Shown here: positions 1 through 5,147 of the stretch, in pieces
Numbering within the stretch: the stretch's first letter is position 1
How the letters are laid out: each line of letters starts with the position of its first letter
Source: an uncultured Prevotella sp.
GTDB taxonomy: Bacteria; Bacteroidota; Bacteroidia; Bacteroidales; Bacteroidaceae
Assembly: GCA_937906765.1 (NCBI GenBank)
Contig: CALCUV010000299.1
Location: forward strand, 1-5,147
DNA: 5,147 bases
Reading direction: 5' to 3'
Notes under the pieces: model-generated
Told to the model about the DNA's origin: nothing
What the model saw: only the letters and a program-made list of their open reading frames with translations
The model's database searches: none
Position numbers and translations under genes: made by a program

Positions 1-1817
1 GGATCTTCTTCTGCAAGTTTTTGTAAAGCAATTGCCATTTTTTCTTGGTCAATCAAATTCTGAGTAGCGGTAAGATAGGCCTTTGAATCCTTATAAAATA
101 CGGATGCATATACCCCCTTTATGGCACGTTGAAGCATATCTACCCCTTCAGATGAAACGTTGGGGTGGGGAATCATGTAGGTGGAGTAAATGCCAGCAAA
201 CGGTTGGTAATGTGAATCCTCAAGCAATGATGAAGAGCGAACCGCTATTGGTCCGTGAACCACCTCACAGAGATAAACGAGGTCATCGAGAACGCGTTCG
301 GGTAATTCTGCCTTCTCAAAGGCTTGAAGAATTTCTTCGTCTGATGCATCTGACAAAGCTATGGGATAGAGATTGCCTCTTTCCATAAATTCGTCGAATA
401 CATCGGTGGCAATAACTACGGTCTTGGGAATGTTAACCGAGAAGTTGTCGCGTTCAAATTTTGGATAACGCTTGACCATCGTACCCATAAATGCAAGACC
501 GCGTCCCTTTCCGCCCAGCGAACCATTACCAATTCGGGCAAAGTTGGCATATTCATCGAAACGTTCCTTTTGATAAATGGCCACAACTCCCTCGTTTTTC
601 ATCTTACGATAAGAGGCAATAAGGTCAGCAATAAGGCGACGTGCGTCTTCCATATCTACATAGTCAAGCACGTCAATATTTTTCAAAATCTGTGCTGGAG
701 GAAACATTGCACGCGAAAAGAAAAAGCGTGAGAAGTGGTTGTGAGCAAGGTGATAGCGCAAACTTGTGTTGGGGATATCAAAAAGTTTTTGCTGAAGGTC
801 CTTTAGATTTTTAATGCGCATCACTTCCTGCCCATTCTCAGGGTTGAGAATAACAAAATCTCCAAAACCGAAATTCTGCATAATCTCTCGGCGCAAATCT
901 TGGGGGTAACTTTTTGAATTCTTCGGAATGAATGAAGTGCGTAATTCTTGAGCAAAGCAACGATTCGTGACTTCGCTCGATTCCAGAATTATCGGCAGGT
1001 GAGGATTACGGCGCTTGACATAAGATGCTAGTTTAAAACCAGCAAGGTTGTCCTTCGCCCCTGCTCTCATGAAACTCATGTCTGACACAATCCCCAGAAT
1101 GTTGTCTTCATAGGTTTTATAGATGCTCATCGCCTCTTCATAGGTGCGTGCCAACATAATCTTTGGACGTCCGCGCATGCGGAGTGTCTTGAGGTGGTCA
1201 TTCAGCGCCTCTTTTGAGAATTCAAGACTTTGTTCAAGCACAAAGCGATAAAGGTGGGGGAGTGCTGAAGAATAGAAGCGTACAGAGTCTTCAACGAGCA
1301 GAATGATTTGCACACCCACCGATGCTACATCATTGGGGGCGTTCCACTTGTCTTCAAGAAGCTTGATAATGGCCAATAATAATTCTGCATTTCCTAACCA
1401 TGAGAAGATATAGTCAATGCCAGAAAGATCTTCACGCTGAACGCGTTTGCTAACTTCCTTGGAGAAAGGAGTGAGCACAACGATAGGGATGGAAGGATAA
1501 CGTTGCTTGATGTTTTTTGCATCCGCAAAGATGTCGCTATTATCCATGTTTGGCATCACGATAATCAACTGAAAATCGCGCTCACTGAGCATCTGCAATG
1601 CTTCCTCCTCAGTTGTCACTTGCGTAAATCGGGGAGGATAGCGAAGACTTAGCGATGTATATTCGTTAAAAATTTGCTCGTCAATGCGTCCGTCATCTTC
1701 AAGCATAAAAGCGTCATATTTTGTTGCGATAAGCAACACGTTATAGACACGCTTGTTCATCAATTCGGCAAACGGAGTGTCGCGCAAAACGAGGTCTTTT
1801 AGTTTTGGGAGAGCCAT
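1..1817 (-). CDS. PEP/pyruvate-binding (PPDK N-lobe) protein with two N-terminal receiver-like domains, 3' end beyond window
   Basis: The frame is open for 605 codons from the ATG at 1817-1815 (MALPKLKDL...) to the window edge, so the C-terminus is missing. Residues about 24-125 look like a receiver fold, with VYNVLLIA, LIIV at 84-87 and PIVVLT at 111-116, but there is no Asp at the phosphoacceptor position. Residues about 170-310 form a second receiver-like unit with ILLVEDS (E176, D177), VSDMSF (D246), ESS (280-281) and IPK (K299), so its active-site set looks complete. From about 425 comes a pyruvate phosphate dikinase ATP-grasp-type domain: NGSLGGKGRG (431-440), AVRSSSLLED (525-534) and FAGIYSTY (540-547). 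In PPDK and PEP synthase this lobe binds ATP and transfers phosphate to a mobile histidine domain; whether that domain exists here cannot be seen. The likely role is signal-responsive control of phosphotransfer, which is inference. The frame also stays open upstream to an ATG at 1997, but I prefer 1817 because the extension is repeat-encoded. Confidence 0.88.
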   Translation of the reverse strand, partial: MALPKLKDLVLRDTPFAELMNKRVYNVLLIATKYDAFMLEDDGRIDEQIFNEYTSLSLRYPPRFTQVTTEEEALQMLSERDFQLIIVMPNMDNSDIFADAKNIKQRYPSIPIVVLTPFSKEVSKRVQREDLSGIDYIFSWLGNAELLLAIIKLLEDKWNAPNDVASVGVQIILLVEDSVRFYSSALPHLYRFVLEQSLEFSKEALNDHLKTLRMRGRPKIMLARTYEEAMSIYKTYEDNILGIVSDMSFMRAGAKDNLAGFKLASYVKRRNPHLPIILESSEVTNRCFAQELRTSFIPKNSKSYPQDLRREIMQNFGFGDFVILNPENGQEVMRIKNLKDLQQKLFDIPNTSLRYHLAHNHFSRFFFSRAMFPPAQILKNIDVLDYVDMEDARRLIADLIASYRKMKNEGVVAIYQKERFDEYANFARIGNGSLGGKGRGLAFMGTMVKRYPKFERDNFSVNIPKTVVIATDVFDEFMERGNLYPIALSDASDEEILQAFEKAELPERVLDDLVYLCEVVHGPIAVRSSSLLEDSHYQPFAGIYSTYMIPHPNVSSEGVDMLQRAIKGVYASVFYKDSKAYLTATQNLIDQEKMAIALQKLAEED

Positions 1818-1826
1818 TTTTGAAAA

Positions 1827-1861
1827 GGAGAAATGAGAAAGGAGAAATGAGAAAGGTGAAC
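1827..1861. repeat. Five degenerate 7-bp repeats (GGAGAAA type) just upstream of the PEP-binding gene
   Basis: On the plus strand the bases divide into five consecutive heptads: GGAGAAA, TGAGAAA, GGAGAAA, TGAGAAA, GGTGAAC. The block begins only 9 bases from the ATG at 1817, so it lies in the 5' leader of that gene and is read there as a C/T-rich strand. The units resemble those near 1941-1975 and 3873-3900. The function is unknown. Such short tandem units can change copy number by slippage, which would alter leader length, but nothing in a single sequence shows that this happens. Confidence 0.8.
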
Positions 1862-1940
1862 CTACGCCAGCCCGAGTGTAATCCAATTGCTTGAATTGCT
1901 GAGGAGCGTAGGGGGAATAGACTACGAATTGGGAATCAAG
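1861..1940. other. Unassigned spacer core between heptad blocks, with small repeats
   Basis: This stretch sits between two heptad blocks and has no independent gene. It contains a 7-bp inverted repeat, CCTACGC (1861-1867) and GCGTAGG (1906-1912). It also has an imperfect tandem pair, AATTGCTTG (1885-1893) and AATTGCTGA (1894-1902). CCAATT (1883-1888) can pair with AATTGG (1927-1932). These pairings suggest a folded spacer, but they are short and could arise by chance. On the minus strand the stretch is an open frame continuous with the downstream gene; I regard this as probably non-coding. Confidence 0.4.
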
Positions 1941-1975
1941 GGGCAACGATGAAAGGTGAAAGGAGAAAGGAGAAA
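1941..1975. repeat. Five degenerate 7-bp repeats (GGTGAAA/GGAGAAA type)
   Basis: The plus strand reads as five heptads in register: GGGCAAC, GATGAAA, GGTGAAA, GGAGAAA, GGAGAAA. The right half also forms the left arm of the 21-bp inverted repeat that pairs with 2010-2030. The unit consensus (G, G/A, T/A, G, A, A, A/C) matches the minus-strand reading of the array at 3910-3993, so the same repeat family occupies two separate spacers in this window. Confidence 0.8.
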
Positions 1976-2030
1976 AGAACTGGCGCATAAATGTCATGCA
2001 GGGTTATTTTTCTTTTCTCCTTTCTCCTTT
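1959..2030 (-). terminator. Perfect 21-bp inverted repeat directly after ispF; candidate 3'-end hairpin or terminator
   Basis: Bases 1959-1979 (AAAGGAGAAAGGAGAAAAGA plus one A) are the exact reverse complement of 2010-2030, with a 30-base loop at 1980-2009. The right arm touches the ispF stop codon (TAA at 2033-2031), so the hairpin would form in the 3' end of the ispF transcript. In the minus-strand RNA the second arm is U/C-rich and ends in UUU, followed by CACC. It is therefore not a textbook intrinsic terminator, because the stem is A/G against U/C with only a short U run. Both arms are made of heptad units, so the hairpin is a by-product of opposed repeat blocks. Termination or transcript-end stabilisation is inference. 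Confidence 0.5.
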
Positions 2031-2504
2031 TTATTTTTCAATGAGTGCCACGGCATAAGCCGAGATGCCCTCTTCTCTACCAGTGAAACCGAGCTTTTCG
2101 GTTGTAGTTGCTTTAATGCTCACGTCGTCTGTCGTAATGTCCATCAGTGGCGCTAAAGTTTCCTTCATCGCTTCAACATGAGGATTTATCTTCGGGCGTT
2201 CGGCGCAAATGGTTGCGTCAATATTGCCAATCTTCCACCCTTTATCTTTAAGGAGTTGGGTGGTGCGACGCAAAAGAATCTTGCTATCAATGTTATGAAA
2301 CTCCTTGCCTGTGTCAGGAAAGTGATAACCGATGTCGCGCATATTTGCCGCGCCTAATAAAGCATCACAGATGGCATGGATTAACACGTCAGCGTCGCTA
2401 TGTCCTAAGAGTCCGAGCGTATGTTCTATTTTAATGCCCCCCAACCAAAGGTCACGACCTTCAACAAGGCGGTGGACGTCAAATCCCATTCCTATTCTTA
2501 TCAT
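2031..2504 (-). CDS. ispF: 2-C-methyl-D-erythritol 2,4-cyclodiphosphate synthase
   Basis: IspF catalyses cyclisation of CDP-methylerythritol 2-phosphate to methylerythritol 2,4-cyclodiphosphate with release of CMP. This is a cytoplasmic step of the MEP pathway to isopentenyl diphosphate, carried out by a homotrimer with one divalent metal per site. The 157-residue product has the usual family length. The metal ligands are present: D9 and H11 in GMGFDVHRL, and H43 after HSDADVLIH (35-43). DIGYHFPDT (57-65), the ERPKI motif (102-106) and the signature IKATTTEKLGFTGREEGI (130-147) are intact. The ATG at 2504-2502 is chosen because MIRIGMGFDVH is the normal family N-terminus. No clear Shine-Dalgarno sequence precedes it, as is common in Bacteroidota. 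It lies 179 bases downstream of porV on the same strand. There is no sign of decay. Confidence 0.97.
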   Translation of the reverse strand: MIRIGMGFDVHRLVEGRDLWLGGIKIEHTLGLLGHSDADVLIHAICDALLGAANMRDIGYHFPDTGKEFHNIDSKILLRRTTQLLKDKGWKIGNIDATICAERPKINPHVEAMKETLAPLMDITTDDVSIKATTTEKLGFTGREEGISAYAVALIEK

Positions 2505-2683
2505 GACTATGTGTCTAATTTCTTGTTGTTTATGTAATTCTTTTCAGCAGGAAAGATTTGTTGAAAATTAAGTAAGACTTAATTCAAACTATAAGTAAGT
2601 TAATTTAAATTAAGTCTCAAATAGTTTTTTGTAAATCCGATTTATTTTTCAGTTCTTCAATTTTCCTGCATACTCACTATTCC
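2505..2683. other. AT-rich porV-ispF spacer with overlapping inverted repeats
   Basis: No gene is seen here. AATTAAGT occurs at 2566-2573 and again at 2608-2615, and its reverse complement ACTTAATT lies between them at 2577-2584. The middle copy can pair with the left copy (3-base loop) or with the right copy. The right-hand pairing extends to 10 bp, AGACTTAATT (2575-2584) with AATTAAGTCT (2608-2617). An outer pair, GCAGGAAA (2547-2554) and TTTCCTGC (2662-2669), encloses the whole set. This could be an operator, a porV terminator region or a folded ispF leader; the sequence does not decide. The heptad repeats of the other two spacers are absent. Confidence 0.5.
2585..2593 (-). promoter_or_regulatory. 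Weak candidate -7 element for ispF
   Basis: The minus strand reads TATAGTTTG, close to the Bacteroidota -7 consensus TAnnTTTG but with one base too few or too many between TA and TTTG. A TTTG occurs further upstream (within TATTTG, minus strand, near 2619-2624), but the spacing is longer than usual. It lies about 80 bases before the ispF start, inside the inverted-repeat cluster. The assignment is tentative. Confidence 0.25.
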
Positions 2684-3835
2684 TTAGTAACGTCCGAACA
2701 TATCCTTAAGCGCATCAAGTTCGAAAGAAATGCTCACGCGCATGGTTTGGTCGAGCGGGTTAGAGGCTTCCGTTGCGATGGTATAACCTGCATCAACGTT
2801 AAGTACGTTCATCTTGAAACCAGCGCCCACGGCATAGTATTTACGATTACCCTGCATTTCACTTTCATGGTGATAACCCGCACGAAGGAAGAATTTGTCA
2901 TTGTAGTTATATTCCGCACCGACGCTCCATTGGATTTCTTCCAACTCGCCCTTGAATCCACGTTCGCTATCTCCAAAACTCTTGAATATGCCTGAGATGG
3001 ATGAAACGTCATAATAGTCTGTCTTTAAGCGGTCTTGATAATCGGCCTCTTCTTCACCCTCCAATTTAAGTGGCATTGAGGGCACGAGCAGTTTGTTAAC
3101 ATCAGCCGAGAAACTAATGCGGTTATATTCATCAATGGGCACCATTAACGAAGCACCAAGACGAAGATTCGTGGGGATGAAATAGGAATAATCGTCTCCA
3201 TAACTGATTTTCGAACCAATGTTAGAGATGTTTAAACCTAAACCTAACTGACATTCACGTTGCCCAATAAGCACATAACTTTGGTTATAAGCAGAGATGT
3301 CTGCCGCAAAAGCAGAACCGGGTTTGACATTGTCATCATAGTGACCCGATAAGTCAGAGTAGATATAGCGAAGCGCAACCGCCGCAGAGAATGTCTCAGA
3401 AAGCATGCGTGAATAAGCTATGTCAACCGCCATTTCATAGGGCTTAATGGTCATATCACCAGTCTCGGTAATGACTTCGCCTAATGAGAAATAGCGCAAC
3501 GAACCCGAAACTGCTTGATAGTCGCCAATGCGGTAATAACCAGCAGCATTGAGCAAGGCAATGTCATTGGTGAGTTGGCGCAACCAAGGTGTGTAATTTA
3601 TAGCAACACCTGAGCGTGAGATGGTGAAAGGATATTTCGCGGGATTCCACGCTTGAGAGTTGACGTCTGGGTCTGTTGCAGCACCAATATCCCCTATGGA
3701 CGCAGCACGTGCGTCACCCGCAATAGATTGTGACACTACGGCGGTCATGACAGGGTTAAATTGGTCTTTTATGTCATCTTGAGCACATACAGGAAGTGCA
3801 AAACAAGAAGTTAATAGCAAGAGTTTGTAGTTCAT
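2684..3835 (-). CDS. porV: PorV, type IX secretion outer-membrane beta-barrel shuttle protein
   Basis: PorV (LptO, PG27 in Porphyromonas gingivalis) is a FadL-like outer-membrane barrel. It collects cargo with a C-terminal signal domain from the SprA translocon and delivers it to the PorU sortase complex. The 383-residue product begins with a Sec signal peptide (MNYKLLLLTSCFALPVCA, cleavage probably before QDD). The N-terminal segment FNPVMTAVVSQSIAGDARAASIGDIGAATDPD is characteristic of the family. It is followed by amphipathic beta strands throughout, including the family-typical stretches ISGIFKSFGD, EEIQWSVGAEY, FFLRAGYHHE and the NPLDQTMRVSISFELD end. The acidic loop KLEGEEEADYQDRLKTDYYD, near residue 260, lies before ISGIFKSFGD. 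The ATG at 3835-3833 is the only start that gives this signal peptide. porU lies directly upstream. The gene looks intact, although the neighbouring porU is interrupted. Confidence 0.95.
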   Translation of the reverse strand: MNYKLLLLTSCFALPVCAQDDIKDQFNPVMTAVVSQSIAGDARAASIGDIGAATDPDVNSQAWNPAKYPFTISRSGVAINYTPWLRQLTNDIALLNAAGYYRIGDYQAVSGSLRYFSLGEVITETGDMTIKPYEMAVDIAYSRMLSETFSAAVALRYIYSDLSGHYDDNVKPGSAFAADISAYNQSYVLIGQRECQLGLGLNISNIGSKISYGDDYSYFIPTNLRLGASLMVPIDEYNRISFSADVNKLLVPSMPLKLEGEEEADYQDRLKTDYYDVSSISGIFKSFGDSERGFKGELEEIQWSVGAEYNYNDKFFLRAGYHHESEMQGNRKYYAVGAGFKMNVLNVDAGYTIATEASNPLDQTMRVSISFELDALKDMFGRY

Positions 3836-3872
3836 GTTGGTTATTTGTGTTATGGAGTAATCGGTGAGGAAA

Positions 3873-3900
3873 GGTGAAAGGTGGTGGGTGATGGGTGAAA
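3873..3900. repeat. Four 7-bp repeats (GGTGAAA type), left half of an opposed pair upstream of porV
   Basis: The plus strand reads GGTGAAA, GGTGGTG, GGTGATG, GGTGAAA without gaps; a degenerate fifth unit, GAGGAAA, precedes at 3866-3872. The block faces the oppositely oriented array at 3910-3993. GGTGAAAGGT (3873-3882) is the exact reverse complement of ACCTTTCACC (3942-3951), and GGTGAAAGG (3894-3902) can pair with 3943-3951 instead. The hairpin would lie in the porV leader, about 40 bases before its ATG. Confidence 0.75.
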
Positions 3901-3909
3901 GGGTATTGT

Positions 3910-3993
3910 GTCAACCACTTATCGTGAACTGTTAACCATTAACCTTTCACCGTTCATCGTTAACCTTTCATCGTTCATCGTTCCCCGTTAAAC
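3910..3993. repeat. Array of twelve degenerate 7-bp repeats (GTTAACC/TTTCATC type) after the porU stop
   Basis: Twelve heptads follow one another in strict register on the plus strand: GTCAACC, ACTTATC, GTGAACT, GTTAACC, ATTAACC, TTTCACC, GTTCATC, GTTAACC, TTTCATC, GTTCATC, GTTCCCC, GTTAAAC. The consensus is (G/T)TT(A/C)A(C/T)C, whose reverse complement G(A/G)T(G/T)AA(C/A) matches the arrays at 1941-1975 and 3873-3900. The array ends 5 bases from the porU stop. Units farthest from porU are the most degenerate. The function is unknown. It lacks the long spacers of a CRISPR array and encodes nothing recognisable. Confidence 0.8.
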
Positions 3994-3998
3994 TTTCC

Positions 3999-5147
3999 CT
4001 AAATAATGACGAGACGTTCGCCGTCAATTTCTTCTTTGCCTTGTTCAGAAGTGATGATGGCGCGGAAGATATAAAGTCCCTTGGGTAGGGGAGTACCCGA
4101 TGTTGAAGTTAGGTTCCAACGGTGTGTGGCATACGTGGTTGTGATGGGTTGATTATTCTCCCACACTTTTTGCCCCGTGAGTGTGTACACCTCAAATGTG
4201 ATAGTGCCACCTATGTGTTGCTCATGAATATTTGCAACAAATTGCGTGTGCGTACGAGCAGGGTTAATGGTCGTATAAAGGTTTCTGCTTTGTTGCGCTG
4301 CATTACCCACCACAAAATCTAACGTAGCAATTGAGGAATTATTGTTATGATCCCATGCACGGAGTGAAAGAGTGTGGCGACCGGGTTCGAGATTTTCAAG
4401 TTGATAACTTATAGTTCCCTCTTGATAAGAACCAAAATTATAGGCGAAATATTCGTTGAGCACCACGAGGTTGCTGGTCTGTCCGTCGATAGTTAATTCT
4501 AGGTCATGGCCTAAACTAGTGCCTGTGGCATTAATGCCTGACTCATCGGAAAGTTGCGCAATGAAAAGCGGATGAGAATTGGTTACGCCACCATTGGGGA
4601 AATCCACTTCGTTAAGATAGAGGAAAATCTTCGGACCAATAGTGTCGTTGTTTGTTCCTTCTTCCGTGCCATTCAGGTGGAAACTTTCGGTGAACCCGTT
4701 TGCTTCCTTTTGTCCGTCATGATTAACGGCATAAAGTGAGAGACGTCCAGATTCATCCGTGTAACTAATGTCTCTCGGGATGGGGATAAAGATTTAGAAA
4801 CGCCCGTTTCTTACAGAGTCACTCCCCGTAAACACGATTTTGGTGCGTTCAGAATATGAAAATGCTTCGTCTGCCACATTACCATTATTACGGCAATTTA
4901 TCTCCTCTAACTTGTCGTAAAGTGTAGCTGTAAGTATGCCATTGAAATCACTTTCGTTTTCAATATAACCATCAAAAGTGGCAATAGAACCCGCCTTAAG
5001 TTCTCTGCTTTCACCCTCAGTAATGGGGGCATTGAACAGCGTCAAATGAACCGTCAGGTCTGGATATTCGTGGACAACAGCCATAAACACATCACCAACC
5101 GACAGCGTCACAGCAAGCTCTTCCCGGCACTCACGAATGAGCGCCTG
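3999..5147 (-). pseudogene. porU: PorU, type IX secretion sortase (C-terminal part), with an in-frame TAA stop at 4796-4794
   Basis: PorU is the cell-surface, gingipain-like cysteine protease of type IX secretion. It cleaves the C-terminal signal domain from cargo and links cargo to anionic LPS, working with PorV, PorQ and PorZ. Only the last 382 codons lie in the window; the catalytic domain is beyond the right edge. The first 117 codons include GSIATFDGYIENESDFNGILTATLYDK (immunoglobulin-like) and RTKIVFTGSDSVRNGRF. A TAA follows, then the same frame continues for 264 codons. These include IPIPRDISYTDESGRLSLYAVN, DESGINATGTSLGHDLELTIDG and HTLSLRAWDHNNNSS, typical of the PorU beta domains. 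The protein ends in a type IX signal-like domain and TAG at 4001-3999. No indel is needed to join the halves, so this is a simple nonsense codon or a sequencing error. The gene precedes porV by 163 bases. If the stop is real, the product lacks its last 264 residues. Confidence 0.85.
4002..4280 (-). other. Type IX C-terminal signal-like domain of PorU
   Basis: The last 93 residues (LYTTINPARTHTQF... to RLVII) follow the Por secretion tail pattern. NPA is at the start of the domain, followed by EVYTLTGQKVWE, a tryptophan strand HRWNLTS, the turn PLPKGLYIFRAI and a final basic and hydrophobic strand. PorU in Porphyromonas gingivalis is known to keep its own C-terminal domain uncleaved. The domain lies downstream of the premature stop, so it would not be made from an uninterrupted translation start. 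Confidence 0.75.

Noticed and set aside
83..388. Plus-strand open frame of 101 codons
   Set aside because: It lies entirely inside the well-supported minus-strand PEP-binding gene (over the RSSS and GGKGRG region) and has no recognisable product.
1962..1975. GGAG-rich repeats as ribosome binding sites
   Set aside because: On the plus strand no gene follows them. On the minus strand the GGAG copies at 2016-2027 are about 19 bases from the nearest ATG, which starts the doubtful extension.
1956..2156. Plus-strand open frame of 66 codons starting in the heptad array
   Set aside because: Its start is repeat-encoded, and its second half is antisense to the conserved C-terminus of ispF.
2809..3012. 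Minus-strand open frame of 67 codons within porV
   Set aside because: It is an out-of-frame shadow of porV, which has a full signal peptide and family-wide conservation.
3776..3835. PorV as a lipoprotein (LPVC near the end of the signal peptide)
   Set aside because: Val just before Cys is a poor lipobox, while VCA followed by QDD fits signal peptidase I.
3910..3993. Possible CRISPR array
   Set aside because: The 7-base units abut one another without unique spacers, and no cas gene is present.
4794..4796. TAA recoded as a sense codon
   Set aside because: ispF and porV both end at TAA in this window, and the 605-codon PEP-binding frame contains no internal TAA, so a reassigned code is not supported.
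4780..4805. Frameshift as the cause of the porU interruption
   Set aside because: The frames on either side of the stop are identical and both are PorU-like, so no single indel is required.

Overview
The window looks like a chromosomal segment from a member of Bacteroidota, most likely order Bacteroidales and Prevotella-like. This rests on the gene content: a PorV outer-membrane protein and a PorU sortase end, both type IX secretion components restricted to this phylum. The genes also lack clear Shine-Dalgarno sequences. The species cannot be named from the sequence alone. All four genes are on the minus strand, so transcription runs from high to low coordinates.

Layout in transcription order. 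(1) 5147-3999: the C-terminal 382 codons of porU, the type IX sortase, interrupted by an in-frame TAA at 4796-4794. Recognisable PorU sequence continues on both sides of the stop. (2) 3998-3836: a spacer filled with degenerate 7-bp repeats in two opposed blocks. (3) 3835-2684: porV, complete. (4) 2683-2505: an AT-rich spacer with interlocking inverted repeats and no heptads. (5) 2504-2031: ispF, complete. (6) 2030-1818: a second spacer with heptad repeats, ending in a perfect 21-bp inverted repeat next to the ispF stop. (7) 1817-1: the first 605 codons of a large protein with two response-regulator-like domains followed by a PEP/pyruvate (PPDK-type) nucleotide-binding domain. It runs off the left edge.

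PorU and PorV act together. PorV carries cargo bearing a C-terminal signal domain across the outer membrane, and PorU removes that domain and joins the cargo to anionic LPS. IspF is a cytoplasmic step of the MEP isoprenoid pathway. As I recall, porU, porV and ispF are also adjacent in Porphyromonas gingivalis, so their order here probably reflects ancestral synteny rather than shared function.

The points most worth a second look are the porU nonsense codon, the family of opposed 7-bp repeats shared by two of the three spacers, and the open reading frame that runs back through one of these arrays into the leader of the PEP/pyruvate-binding gene. I see no tRNA, rRNA, insertion sequence, CRISPR array or phage gene.
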